Source: a virus
Strand: one strand, 5' to 3'
Length of the DNA stretch: 51,892 bases
IMG/VR virus record: IMGVR_UViG_3300042691_006664
Span: 1 to 51,892 of that record
Shown: piece after piece, positions 20,404-28,702 of the stretch
Numbering within the stretch: position 1 is the stretch's first letter
Layout: each line of letters starts with the position of its first letter
Notes under the pieces: generated by a model
What the model saw: the letters and a program-made list of their open reading frames with translations, nothing else
What the model was told of the DNA's origin: nothing
Databases searched by the model: none
Made by a program: the position numbers and the translations under genes

Positions 20404-21339
20404 ATGGCTGAGATCAACAGGGACGGCAAGACCAGTCTCGGCAAGCCGAAATCCAATTTCCAGCGGTTCACCGACAAGTACGGCACCAAAAGGAGCGGGT
20501 TGAACATCAAGAGCCTGTCGCCACCGATTGCGCCCGGGATCGGCGGTGTTGTTAAACGACTGGCCCATGGCCGGTCGACGGCTGTGGCCAACCGGAAGGT
20601 CGGTATGGACCTGAACAAGCAGGTCAAGGAGCTTTCCAAGGCCCGTAAACCATCCCCCAAACTAGAGATACGTGACACGCTTGCTGGCAGGATTAGCGCC
20701 AATGTGGCACGGCGGAAGGCGGGGCCAGCTTCGTTGGCTGAGCGGGCCTACAACACGGTCCAACGCACTATCGACCGCGTGACTGACTTTGCCGGTTTAG
20801 GTACCGGGGAAGCGGCAAGGGCAAAAGCCGCCAGCGGTCTTGTTGGCGCGGGGTACATAGCGAAAAACCTTGTGGAAAGGGCGCAGAACCTAGGCTCCGG
20901 TTCTGACAAGCCCCGTGGCCCTACGATGAGAGGCAACTCGCTCAGCATTAACCGTAGCGGGAAGTCCAGCCTTGGCGGGGGCGGTACCAACTCAAGCGGC
21001 AAGACCAGCCTCGGCGGTAAGATGGGGGCCAGAAGCAGCCAATCTGGCGGGATTAAGGGCGGCGGCACCAGTTCATCGCGTTCTCTCAGCGGCGGTATGA
21101 GGTCCGGCCCCGGTTCGACGGGTGGCTCCAAGACGGGTGCCAAGGGCGGCGGCACTAGCTCGTCACGCCCCGGCGGTATGAGGTCCGGCCCGGGTTCGAC
21201 TGGCGGCTCCAAGACAGGTGCCAAGGGCGGCGGCACTAGCTCGTCACCGGTAGGAGGAATGAGGTCTGGCCCCGGCTCGACGGGTGGCTCCAAGACTGGC
21301 GCGTCGAAGTCTGGGCCGCTCGGTACCAGCCGGTTCTAA
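20404..21339 (+). CDS. Basic Gly/Ser-rich repeat protein
   Basis: A 311-residue protein of low complexity. The first 170 residues are basic and partly helical (KQVKELSKARKPSPKLEIRD). From residue 175 on it is almost only Gly, Ser, Thr and Lys. A 27-residue unit starting GGMRSGPGSTGGSKTGAKGG occurs nearly three times (21091-21318). It is very likely disordered. A similar basic low-complexity protein is encoded at 35386-36066. Given its place among structural genes it may be packaged or bind DNA; that is a guess. Start ATG 20404 with GGGGA upstream. Confidence 0.75.
   Translation: MAEINRDGKTSLGKPKSNFQRFTDKYGTKRSGLNIKSLSPPIAPGIGGVVKRLAHGRSTAVANRKVGMDLNKQVKELSKARKPSPKLEIRDTLAGRISANVARRKAGPASLAERAYNTVQRTIDRVTDFAGLGTGEAARAKAASGLVGAGYIAKNLVERAQNLGSGSDKPRGPTMRGNSLSINRSGKSSLGGGGTNSSGKTSLGGKMGARSSQSGGIKGGGTSSSRSLSGGMRSGPGSTGGSKTGAKGGGTSSSRPGGMRSGPGSTGGSKTGAKGGGTSSSPVGGMRSGPGSTGGSKTGASKSGPLGTSRF
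21091..21318 (+). repeat. 81-bp tandem repeat, 2.8 copies
   Basis: In-frame units start at 21091, 21172 and 21253, exactly 81 bases apart, each coding for GGMRSGPGSTGGSKTG plus a Gly/Ser tail. The copies differ mostly at third codon positions. Confidence 0.85.
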
Positions 21340-21403
21340 CAGTTTCTGTTGCACGACACAACGCAGTGCAGTATGTTTAAGCGACTTTTACAAAGGGTAG
21401 CCC

Positions 21404-21748
21404 ATGGCCGACGTAAATCCCACACTGTCCAATAGCGCGGGTATTATCCGTACGACTTGGACTGGCATTACCTCCGCTGACACGGCTACGGCCTTCACGG
21501 TGCAGGGATACGGCGGCAACGTCGCCGCAGTCCAGATTACCGGCACCTTCGGTGGCACTACCGTCACCCTGCAGGGGTCAATCGACGGCTCCAATTACAC
21601 CACACTGAAAGATATTGCTGGGAGTAACGTCTCCATGAGCGCCGCCGGGTTGGTCGATTTCCGCACGGCAGCGGTCTATATCAAGCCGGTCTGTACCGGC
21701 GGTGCGGGCTACACTATCACCGTGACCTGCGTGCTGCGAGGGAAGTAG
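21404..21748 (+). CDS. Small virion structural protein (beta-rich)
   Basis: A 114-residue protein made of beta strands, with VQITGTFGGTTVTLQGSIDG in the middle and YIKPVCTGGAGYTITVTCVL at the end. The pattern (vTGtFgGtTVtlqGSiDG, aGL, yIrP) is one I know from small decoration or tail-associated proteins of proteobacterial phages. It is probably part of the virion surface; no biochemical role is known to me. ATG at 21404 with AAGGG nine bases upstream; the stop shares a base with the GTG of the next gene. Confidence 0.68.
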   Translation: MADVNPTLSNSAGIIRTTWTGITSADTATAFTVQGYGGNVAAVQITGTFGGTTVTLQGSIDGSNYTTLKDIAGSNVSMSAAGLVDFRTAAVYIKPVCTGGAGYTITVTCVLRGK

Positions 21749-22125
21749 TGGCAGTTGTCCTTGTCAATAACGTAGCCTCTACGCTGGCACAGGACCTGAC
21801 TGCCGCCGCTGGAAGCCTGCGCGTGCGCAGCGGGACGGGCTCCCGCTTCCCTGTCCTCACAGTCGGCAGTTACTTCTACGCCACGGTCATCGCCACCGAT
21901 GGCCGATGGGAGATCGTCAAGGCCACGGCCCGCAGTGTTGACCTCATCACCATAACCCGGGCGCAGGAGAACACCCTTGCGCAGGCGTTTCCCTCCGGGT
22001 CCAAGGTCGAGCTACGCATCACGGCGGCGTCCATTCAGGACGTAGTCGACGACAGCCAGATACACGTGGGCACCAGCCCGCCAGCAAATCCCTCAGTCGA
22101 CACGCTGTGGGTGGATACGAACTAG
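21748..22125 (+). CDS. Fibre-type protein with virion-anchor domain
   Basis: A 125-residue protein starting at GTG 21748. Its first 100 residues (VVLVNNVASTLAQDLTAAAG, then WEIVKATARSVDLITITRAQ) align closely with the N terminus of the collar-domain fibre at 38193-39458, including RAQExTLAxAF and VELRITA. This shared module is probably the part that docks on the virion. The remaining 25 residues end TSPPANPSVDTLWVDTN. It may be a short adaptor for another fibre component. Confidence 0.72.
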   Translation: MAVVLVNNVASTLAQDLTAAAGSLRVRSGTGSRFPVLTVGSYFYATVIATDGRWEIVKATARSVDLITITRAQENTLAQAFPSGSKVELRITAASIQDVVDDSQIHVGTSPPANPSVDTLWVDTN

Positions 22126-22135
22126 GAGAACCCCC

Positions 22136-22558
22136 ATGGCAACATACGTCAAATACGAAAACTTCGTGCAGGTCCTTGCGAACAAGGAAGTCGACTTGTT
22201 CGGCACGGCTGAAACAGTCAACGCGGCCATCCATACGGACGCACCAGTGGTGGCGACTGACACCACGATAGCCAACGTAACCCAGATCACCGGTACCGGC
22301 TACGCCGTCGCGGATATTCAGAACGATGCGACCCGCACGGGCGGCACGGTGACGATGACCGCTGTCGACTACACATGGACGGCAGGCGCTGCCGACTGGA
22401 CCAGCACGGCGCGGTATGTGTCGATCTACGACGACACGCCGACGACCCCGACCGCTGACCCGCTGATCGCTTCTTGGGATTACGGTACAACCTTTGCGGT
22501 AGGCAACGGTGAGACCTTCACGCTCGACTTCGGGGCCTCCGTCTTCACGCTTGCATAA
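22136..22558 (+). CDS. Probable structural protein
   Basis: A 140-residue beta-rich protein, low in charge, rich in Thr and Ala (NVTQITGTGYAVADIQNDAT, then YVSIYDDTPTTPTADPLIAS). The AGGAGA before the ATG at 22136 supports the start. Its composition is like decoration and tail-fibre domains and it lies among such genes. It may share a fold with the 21404 protein. No specific family assigned. Confidence 0.62.
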   Translation: MATYVKYENFVQVLANKEVDLFGTAETVNAAIHTDAPVVATDTTIANVTQITGTGYAVADIQNDATRTGGTVTMTAVDYTWTAGAADWTSTARYVSIYDDTPTTPTADPLIASWDYGTTFAVGNGETFTLDFGASVFTLA

Positions 22559-22566
22559 GGTGGAGC

Positions 22567-23016
22567 ATGAGCGACGAACCGGACTTTGGTATTGGGCACA
22601 ACTACGGTAGCAATGCGCCACGAACACTGGCGCATTTGCCACTGGATGCCGAGCATATACTGGCGTGCGCGCGTGCGCCGTATCTGCAGGTGCGTGCCAG
22701 TATCGAACGTGCTGGCAAGGGGAAGTGGTTCATCTACCTGCAGCAGAAGGCCAAGTTCGACTGCTGCAAGAACCCGGCGAACCTAGACATCGAAGCTTGG
22801 TATTCCAAGCAGATCGAGGCCGACAAGGGCGCGCCGGATGTTTACAAGTTCTACTGCCGCGTATGTGAGGGGCTGCACAACGAGGGTGAGGACCGTGGCT
22901 ACTGCCATGCCATGTTCTGCGTCGGTGGTTCTCACCCTCTTGCCCTGCAGGGGAAAGCCAACCGCAACGACCGCCCCGATATGTTTGACATCCGACCGAA
23001 GTGGGATATTCGCTGA
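22567..23016 (+). CDS. Hypothetical Cys-rich protein
   Basis: A 149-residue protein that differs from its fibre-like neighbours: seven cysteines, including CCKNP near residue 59 and CRVC ... CHAMFC near residues 97-118, with histidines between. A metal-binding or disulfide-rich domain is possible. It opens MSDEPDFGIGHNYGSNAPRT. AAGGTGG precedes the ATG at 22567. Function unknown. Confidence 0.62.
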   Translation: MSDEPDFGIGHNYGSNAPRTLAHLPLDAEHILACARAPYLQVRASIERAGKGKWFIYLQQKAKFDCCKNPANLDIEAWYSKQIEADKGAPDVYKFYCRVCEGLHNEGEDRGYCHAMFCVGGSHPLALQGKANRNDRPDMFDIRPKWDIR

Positions 23017-23777
23017 TGGCTATTTCCAATAAACACAAGTACGTTTCTGGTAAGGCCGATGGCGGTGATACCTCACTTGTCAGGCCGTCGAACTGGAACG
23101 ACGAGCACGATCTCACAATGGCCACGGCCCGTATCCTTGGCCGCACGACGGCAGGCACGGGGGCTGTTGAAGAGCTTACTGCGGGTACTGGACTTACGCT
23201 TTCGGCTGGGTCGCTGTCCGTGACAGCGGGCACTTACGCTGCTGCTGGTGATATCATCGGCCAGCAGACGATCTGGGTTCCTGCCGGGGCGATGACGCCC
23301 ACCACCACCAACGGCGCTGCTTCTGGCTCCTTTGAAACCACTACCAACGATGTGATGTTGAAGTATCTCGCGTTTGACGCAACCACGCGGGAAAAAGCAC
23401 AGTTTGGCATTCAGATGCCAAAAAGTTGGGATGAGTCTACTACGATTATCGCGCAATTCGTGTGGACGCACCCCTCCACCACAACGAACTTCGGCGTGTC
23501 GTGGGAACTTGCCGCCGTTGCATTTGCGAACGACGATGCCGCTGATACCGCCTTTGGCACGCTACAGGAAATTGACGACACGGGCGGCACCACCTACGAC
23601 ATCTACATCTCGGATGAAACGCCCGCCATCACGGTAGCGGGAAGCCCTGCAGCCGAAGAGTACGTCATATTCGAGGTCACGCGCGATCCCGCTGACGCGG
23701 GCGATACCATGGCCGTGGATGCTTGGCTTTTGGGCGTGAAAATCCACTACACCACCAACGCCGCGAAGGACGACTAA
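23016..23777 (+). CDS. Tail fibre/tailspike-like protein
   Basis: A 253-residue protein. The start at 23016 (MAISNKHKYVSGKADGGDTS) forms a TGATG junction. The segment ILGRTTAGTGAVEELTAGTG is the head-domain pattern common in phage tail fibres and spikes. It is followed by beta-rich sequence with GDIIGQQTIWVPAGAMTPT and ends KIHYTTNAAKDD, a short beta domain resembling those of other phage-surface proteins. It may bind the cell surface or decorate the virion. Confidence 0.68.
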   Translation: MAISNKHKYVSGKADGGDTSLVRPSNWNDEHDLTMATARILGRTTAGTGAVEELTAGTGLTLSAGSLSVTAGTYAAAGDIIGQQTIWVPAGAMTPTTTNGAASGSFETTTNDVMLKYLAFDATTREKAQFGIQMPKSWDESTTIIAQFVWTHPSTTTNFGVSWELAAVAFANDDAADTAFGTLQEIDDTGGTTYDIYISDETPAITVAGSPAAEEYVIFEVTRDPADAGDTMAVDAWLLGVKIHYTTNAAKDD

Positions 23778-23780
23778 GTC

Positions 23781-24470
23781 ATGTCGCTGCATGTAAATCA
23801 GTTGATCGGGTTTGGGGCGGGCGGGGGTGGAGGTCCGGTCTCGGTCACGCAGACAGCCCTCCCGGCTGGAGTGATGACGTCTAGTAGCGTTTCAACCTAC
23901 TCGACACAGAGTATCGGCGCCGCAGATGCATCAAGAATTGTCTATGTTCTTGTAGCAACCTCTGCCGCAACGACAATTGACTCAGCCACTCTTGACTATG
24001 GTTCTGGCGATACCGCCATGACTTCAGTTTGTTCGGCGACAGTCTCTGGGGCCAATATAAAATTCAAGATATTTTCGCTCGCTGCCCCATCAGGCACAAC
24101 GGCAACCATCAAGATCACTTTCAGTGGCTTTACGAGCGCCTCCGAACAGCAAATTTCTGTCTACTCAGTAGTGAACGGCACGCAGTCTTCCTCTGGAACT
24201 GATACATCGTTCAATGTGGAAAGTGATGCCCTCACTACCGGGAGCGTCACAATTCCTGTTGACGGAGGCTTTTTGGCCATCTGCTTGATAGAGACGACGA
24301 CAAACGGGGCTTCTTGGACTAACGCCACAGAAGACTTGGATTTCTCCGAGGCAGACTATCGGTACAGCACCGCGATGCGTACAACAAACGGAACCGTAAC
24401 GATCACCGTATCAGCATCCACCTCGCAACCGGGAGCCCTCGGCTGGGTCATTTTCCAAAAGGCCGGATGA
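23781..24470 (+). CDS. Fibre-like structural protein
   Basis: A 229-residue protein of Ser/Thr-rich beta sequence following a glycine hinge (MSLHVNQLIGFGAGGGGGPV). The rest has alternating strands as in Ig-like or lectin-like fibre domains (ASRIVYVLVATSAATTIDSA; ATIKITFSGFTSASEQQISV) and ends GALGWVIFQKAG. Its base composition is noticeably less GC-rich than the neighbours, hinting at a swapped-in host-range module. No enzyme motif. Confidence 0.65.
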   Translation: MSLHVNQLIGFGAGGGGGPVSVTQTALPAGVMTSSSVSTYSTQSIGAADASRIVYVLVATSAATTIDSATLDYGSGDTAMTSVCSATVSGANIKFKIFSLAAPSGTTATIKITFSGFTSASEQQISVYSVVNGTQSSSGTDTSFNVESDALTTGSVTIPVDGGFLAICLIETTTNGASWTNATEDLDFSEADYRYSTAMRTTNGTVTITVSASTSQPGALGWVIFQKAG

Positions 24471-24498
24471 ATAAGTTCTAAAGTTAGGAAACCCCACA

Positions 24499-24924
24499 AT
24501 GAACGAATACGCACTCCTCATCGACAGCCAATTCGTGGAAATCCGTCAGTACGCGGAGAAGCCTGCGGATATCGCGCATAAGCTCTCCACATGGCACGAT
24601 GTTTCACGGGCGTCTCGCCCCGCATCCACATTGACGCAGGACCCGGCAGAGCAATGGTCGCTGATCGACGGCGTGTGGACGCAGGCATGGACCATGGTGG
24701 ATGTCAGTCCGGAGGAGGCCGCAAGGCGTCAGCAGCGGGACACTGACGCGGCGGCCCGCGAAGCCGTCAAGGTTGATGCCTTTGTTCAGAACTTCATCGC
24801 CATGACCCCGGCTCAGGTGAGCGCCTACATTGACGGTAACACCAATAGCCTCGCTGAGGTCCGCGCGCTGTTGAACAAGATGGGCTTGATGCTTCTCGCT
24901 CTCGCGCGGCGTGAATACCGTTGA
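24499..24924 (+). CDS. Hypothetical fibre-associated protein
   Basis: A 141-residue protein: N-terminal alpha/beta part (MNEYALLIDSQFVEIRQYAE), a middle part with tryptophans (QWSLIDGVWTQAWTMVDVSP) and a helical C terminus (EEAARRQQRDTDAAAREAVK). Small proteins with this kind of layout are often encoded next to phage fibre genes and may act as assembly factors; that role is inferred. AGGAA ten bases before the ATG at 24499. Confidence 0.6.
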   Translation: MNEYALLIDSQFVEIRQYAEKPADIAHKLSTWHDVSRASRPASTLTQDPAEQWSLIDGVWTQAWTMVDVSPEEAARRQQRDTDAAAREAVKVDAFVQNFIAMTPAQVSAYIDGNTNSLAEVRALLNKMGLMLLALARREYR

Positions 24925-24939
24925 TGCAGTGGGTGAGCA

Positions 24940-27105
24940 GTGGCCCAAGGTGATCTAAGAGGTAATCTAACAGCCTCCGTTGCCAGCGTAACGAACCCGA
25001 CCAATTTAACCGGGTCGGTCGCGGTATCGCTGCGCGACCTCATCTTTGTCGCCTTTTCGCAGCAGACCGCCCTTACCGCTGGCGCAGTCACTGACAACCT
25101 CGGCAACACCTACACCGCCATCAACGCAGGTACGGACGGGGGCACGGCAACGCTTAGGTGCTATCGCGCGCCTGTCACGGTTGCTGGCACGCTCACCACA
25201 ATTTCGGTTGCGGCAACGGCCTCGACGAACGATGCAAGCGCCGTTGCCGCTGTTATCGAAGGCCCGTTTTTCGCGGCCCCACTCGACACCAACCCAGCCA
25301 ATACCTCCGACGCCACGACGCCGTTTACTTGCCCGGCGACGGGAACGCTGGCGCAGGCCGAAGAAGTCATCATTGCGGCGATTGGCGTGGGTGCCAACAC
25401 GACGGTTGCCGCAACTTCGCCGTTTACCCTGTCTGGTACAGTTGCCCGCGCAAATATTTCGACTGGTATCAGTCGCCAAAAGGTCAGCGCCACCACGACG
25501 CAGACACCGGAGTTTACCGGAACGTCTGCAAACGCAGTCCAGACCACGGCGAGTTTCAGGCTTGCTAGGGTCGTAATCGCCGACACTACTTCGTACGCAG
25601 TCACGGGCACGGCGGCGAATACGGAGTGGAACCGACGTGTTGTCGCTGAAACATTTATCTCTTCGCCTAGCTATGCGGTCACGGGCACGGCGGCGGACCT
25701 TGAGCGTGGGTACGAGGTCGTCGCAGACGGCGCGTCCTATACCGTCACTGGTACAGACGCTACGCTTGCCTACGCAGGTCCGGCGTTTCAGGGCGATGCG
25801 TTCCAGTATGGCACGTTCCAGTCGCGTTCAACGGCCATCTCCATTGCGGCAGACCCCGGCAGTTATACTGTTACCGGCACAGATGCCCTATTGGAGCGCG
25901 GCTACGAAACACTTGCCGACCCCGGCTCCTACGCCGTCACCGGTACCAACGCTAACCTTGAGCGTGGTTATGAGACCCTTGCCGACGCTGGCGCTTACGT
26001 CGTCACAGGTACGGACGCGAACCTCGAATGGGGCCAAGAAGTTGTTGCCGACCCCGGCTCCTATGCTGTCACCGGTACAGACGCCCTGTTGGAGCGCGGG
26101 TACGAGACAGCGGCGGACACAGGCGCATATGTTGTCACGGGTACGGACGCTTCGCTTGTCACGGAGACCGCGACTAACCTCCTTGCTGAAGGGGGGTCTT
26201 ATGCAGTTACGGGCACGGCTGCCGCACTTGAGCGCGGCTATGAAACGGCGGTGGATAGCGGCTCTTACGCGGTTGCAGGTACGGACGCCAACCTTGAGCA
26301 TGGGTGGGAAGTTCTCGCGCTTGGCGGCTCCTACGCGGTTACAGGCACGGATGCTGCGCTTGAGCATGGGCGGGAAGCTGCGGCGGGCAGTGGGGCGTAC
26401 GTCGTCACAGGTACGGATGCTACACTCACAGCACTGAACGCCGTCACGCTACCCGCCGACGCTGGTGCGTACGCCATCACAGGCGCAGCCGCCAGTCTCG
26501 AACACGGATGGGAAGTTGTTGCTGACAGCGGGGCGTACGCCATCGCTGGTACGGATGCTAACCTCGAATGGGGGCAGGAGGTCCTCGGCGGGGCCGGTTC
26601 CTATATCGTCACAGGTACGGCTGCGCTGCTTGAACCGGGGCGTGAGGTTGTCGCCGGGAGCGGGGCTTACGATATTAACGGCATCGCTGCTTCGCTGCGC
26701 AAGAACAGCCTCGCGGATGCGTTCCAGACCGATGCGTTCCTCTATGACGGCTTCCAGATGGCCCGTCAGGACACCACGCTGGAGAACCCTGTCCCGGGTG
26801 CGTACGCTATCACGGGCACGGCTGCCACGCTGGACTGGTCCGACGAAGTGCTGGCCGCTGAGGGGGGCTCCTACGCGGTTACTGGCTCTGCGGCTGAGCT
26901 TCTGCGCTTTGTCGTGGCTGGCTCCCCCGGCAGCTATGAAATTACGGGCGATCTGGCCTCACTGCGGAAACCCCGCCGTATTGGGTATGTCTGGTGGTGG
27001 GACGGCACGGAGTGGCGTGAGAAGCCGGTGAAGCGTTGGAATGGTGCAGGTTGGCAGATCAAGCCGGTGAAGTATCTGTCTGACGATGGCTGGAGGTTAG
27101 GATGA
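24940..27105 (+). CDS. Large repeat protein of the virion surface (adhesin-like)
   Basis: A 721-residue protein (GTG start at 24940). Residues about 1-210 form a beta-rich N-terminal domain (DLIFVAFSQQTALTAGAVTD; TTISVAATASTNDASAVAAV). Residues 218-675 hold nineteen copies of a roughly 22-residue repeat with the core GSYAVTGTDALLERGYET, interrupted by two related AFQxDAFxYxxFQ insertions. The C terminus is tryptophan- and lysine-rich (WWWDGTEWREKPVKRW, then DDGWRLG). The repeat array should form a long beta structure. Virion surface attachment or host binding is inferred from context. Alternative starts are possible because no strong binding site precedes the GTG. Confidence 0.75.
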   Translation: MAQGDLRGNLTASVASVTNPTNLTGSVAVSLRDLIFVAFSQQTALTAGAVTDNLGNTYTAINAGTDGGTATLRCYRAPVTVAGTLTTISVAATASTNDASAVAAVIEGPFFAAPLDTNPANTSDATTPFTCPATGTLAQAEEVIIAAIGVGANTTVAATSPFTLSGTVARANISTGISRQKVSATTTQTPEFTGTSANAVQTTASFRLARVVIADTTSYAVTGTAANTEWNRRVVAETFISSPSYAVTGTAADLERGYEVVADGASYTVTGTDATLAYAGPAFQGDAFQYGTFQSRSTAISIAADPGSYTVTGTDALLERGYETLADPGSYAVTGTNANLERGYETLADAGAYVVTGTDANLEWGQEVVADPGSYAVTGTDALLERGYETAADTGAYVVTGTDASLVTETATNLLAEGGSYAVTGTAAALERGYETAVDSGSYAVAGTDANLEHGWEVLALGGSYAVTGTDAALEHGREAAAGSGAYVVTGTDATLTALNAVTLPADAGAYAITGAAASLEHGWEVVADSGAYAIAGTDANLEWGQEVLGGAGSYIVTGTAALLEPGREVVAGSGAYDINGIAASLRKNSLADAFQTDAFLYDGFQMARQDTTLENPVPGAYAITGTAATLDWSDEVLAAEGGSYAVTGSAAELLRFVVAGSPGSYEITGDLASLRKPRRIGYVWWWDGTEWREKPVKRWNGAGWQIKPVKYLSDDGWRLG
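25591..26964 (+). repeat. Nineteen in-frame repeats of about 66 bp
   Basis: Each unit codes for about 22 residues with SYxVTGTxAxLE at its core. Full-length units run from 25850 to 26690; the first three and the last three are more divergent or separated by insertions at 25780-25850 and 26700-26790. Confidence 0.85.
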
Positions 27106-27173
27106 TTGCTAACCGTACGTCATTCATGTATAGATATGTTTTCCGGCGTTGGGATGGGGGTGTATGTGATTGA
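27102..27173 (+). CDS. Possible 23-residue peptide
   Basis: ATG at 27102 overlaps the stop of the repeat protein (ATGA) and has a perfect GGAGG five bases upstream. It would encode MIANRTSFMYRYVFRRWDGG and three more residues. The binding site is better than that of the following gene, so it may be a translated leader peptide or a coupling device. Low confidence as a functional protein. Confidence 0.3.
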   Translation: MIANRTSFMYRYVFRRWDGGVCD

Positions 27174-27396
27174 ACCTAGTCCGAATGAGCACCCCGGCGT
27201 GACCAAGGTCAAGCAGATGTGGGAACGCGGTGATTTCGAGAAGATCGACCAGATGGTGAAATACTGGGAGGCGATGGAAAACATCGGCATGTTGGGTAAC
27301 ATGGTGCGCCGGTTTATCATCTGGTTTGGTGTGATCGCCGCAGGTTATCTGGCATTCAGCGGGTACATTACCGAGTGGATAAGGGGTATCCGGTGA
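27154..27396 (+). CDS. Small membrane protein, lysis cassette
   Basis: An 80-residue protein if started at ATG 27154; ATG 27136 or the GTG at 27160 are alternatives, none with a strong binding site. A soluble helical part (VTKVKQMWERGDFEKIDQMV) is followed by one C-terminal membrane helix (residues 53-72, FIIWFGVIAAGYLAFSGYI). The stop overlaps the GTG of the next gene. In first position of a lysis-like cassette it may assist holin function, but this is inferred. Confidence 0.6.
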   Translation: MGVYVIEPSPNEHPGVTKVKQMWERGDFEKIDQMVKYWEAMENIGMLGNMVRRFIIWFGVIAAGYLAFSGYITEWIRGIR

Positions 27397-27875
27397 TCCT
27401 TTCAGTTCTTAAATACCATATCCTCCCGGCGCTACTTGCCGCCATTATGGTCTTTACTATCGTGCCGTTCATTGTTTCGGTGCTTCACCTTCGCGATGCT
27501 TTTGGCCCTGCCGTTTCTTGGCATGGCGTTACGGTAACTACTCCTGTGGTCGCTCCCGGTAGTGTATTGGGTATTGTTTACCGCGCCACGATCAATAGAG
27601 CCTGTCCATCCGACATACGCGGTTTTCTGGTAGCTCCTGACGGAACTGTCCCCGTTCGTTTCCCTACAGTTTTCGGTGGGTACACACTACCGGCTGACGG
27701 CCCTGTTGACATCAAAGTATCCATTCTTATCCCACAACGCGCTGATGTAGGTTTGGCCCCGTTAGGTGATGGAGATTACGTCTACCGGGTGCTTGTCACC
27801 CGTTACTGCCCTGCGGGGGTAGAGCATGACCATTTCGTGCCTGATGCGAGGTTCACTTTAAGGGTGCCAAAATGA
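27393..27875 (+). CDS. Membrane-anchored periplasmic protein
   Basis: A 160-residue protein from GTG 27393 (GTGA overlap, AAGGGG five bases upstream). Residues about 8-32 (YHILPALLAAIMVFTIVPFI) form a signal anchor. The rest looks like a beta-sandwich domain with two cysteines in similar settings (NRACPSD, TRYCPAG) that could form a disulfide in the periplasm. I do not recognise the family. It lies between a small membrane protein and a secreted protein, all upstream of the endolysin. Confidence 0.62.
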   Translation: MILSVLKYHILPALLAAIMVFTIVPFIVSVLHLRDAFGPAVSWHGVTVTTPVVAPGSVLGIVYRATINRACPSDIRGFLVAPDGTVPVRFPTVFGGYTLPADGPVDIKVSILIPQRADVGLAPLGDGDYVYRVLVTRYCPAGVEHDHFVPDARFTLRVPK

Positions 27876-28246
27876 TGCGGATTATACTCGCTTTGCTTGT
27901 ATTTACCGTGCCTGCCTACGCGCATGGCTGGTATAGTGGTAAGAAAGACCCGGTTTTTAACCAGACGACATGCTGCGGAAACACAGATTGCGCCCCTCTC
28001 CCGCCCCACGCCATTAGCTACGTCAACGGTGATCTGCGCGTGACGCTCACTCTTGAGGAGGCGAGGCGCATCAACCCAGCCCGTAAAGAAGCATTTGATG
28101 AGATCATCCCATTCGAGCGCATCCAGATTGTTCCGCCGGAAGGAGACGCTGGCCCACACATTTGCTTGATGGCGGAAAACCGCGCGAAGATTGACGGAGA
28201 CCGCCGTCAAGGCTTTTTCTGCATCTGGCTCCCCCCACAAGGATAA
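27872..28246 (+). CDS. Secreted HGWYS-type Cys-rich protein
   Basis: A 124-residue protein with a clear signal peptide (residues 1-17, ending VPAYA). The mature part begins HGWYSGKKDPVFNQTTCCG, with C34, C35 and C40 and two later cysteines. This beginning (HxWYSxxxDP...CC...DC) is a pattern I know from small exported proteins common in alphaproteobacteria and their phages; no function is established as far as I know. It should act in the periplasm. Coupled to the previous gene by ATGA. It could modify the envelope, assist lysis or block other phages. Confidence 0.75.
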   Translation: MMRIILALLVFTVPAYAHGWYSGKKDPVFNQTTCCGNTDCAPLPPHAISYVNGDLRVTLTLEEARRINPARKEAFDEIIPFERIQIVPPEGDAGPHICLMAENRAKIDGDRRQGFFCIWLPPQG

Positions 28247-28252
28247 CGAAAC

Positions 28253-28690
28253 ATGGCCAAGCGTACGCGAACCAACCAGATCGTGCTTCATTGCAGTGCA
28301 ACACGCGGCATTCAGGATGTCGGTGTCAAGGAGATCAGGTCTTGGCATAAGGCCAAAGGCTGGAAGGATGTGGGGTATCATTTCGTGATACGCCGTAACG
28401 GTAAGGTTGAGTTGGGCAGGCCCGAGGGGGACATCGGTTCCCATGTGCAGGGCTACAATACAGCCAGTATCGGTATCTGCATGGTCGGCGGGCTCGACGA
28501 CAAGACATGGAGGCCGTCAAATAATTTCACTGCGCTGCAATGGAAGGCGCTGACCACCCTTGTCGCACAGCTTGTAAAAAGATATCCTGCTGCGAAAGTT
28601 CTCGGGCATAGGGACTTCCCCCGTGTCCAGAAAGCCTGCCCCTGCTTCGACGCCCGCACGTGGGCCAAGAAGTCCGGGTTCCCAATCTAA
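28253..28690 (+). CDS. N-acetylmuramoyl-L-alanine amidase, T7-lysozyme-like endolysin
   Basis: A 145-residue Amidase_2 enzyme cutting the bond between N-acetylmuramic acid and L-alanine. Zinc ligands by comparison with T7 lysozyme: H13 (VLHCSAT), H119 (LGHRDF) and C129 (KACPCFD); the catalytic pair is Y42 (GYHFV) and K127. There is no signal peptide or wall-binding domain, so it needs the holin for release. T7 lysozyme also inhibits a phage RNA polymerase; no such polymerase is in this window. AAGGA upstream of the ATG at 28253. Confidence 0.94.
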   Translation: MAKRTRTNQIVLHCSATRGIQDVGVKEIRSWHKAKGWKDVGYHFVIRRNGKVELGRPEGDIGSHVQGYNTASIGICMVGGLDDKTWRPSNNFTALQWKALTTLVAQLVKRYPAAKVLGHRDFPRVQKACPCFDARTWAKKSGFPI

Positions 28691-28702
28691 CGGAGAATGG
28701 AT

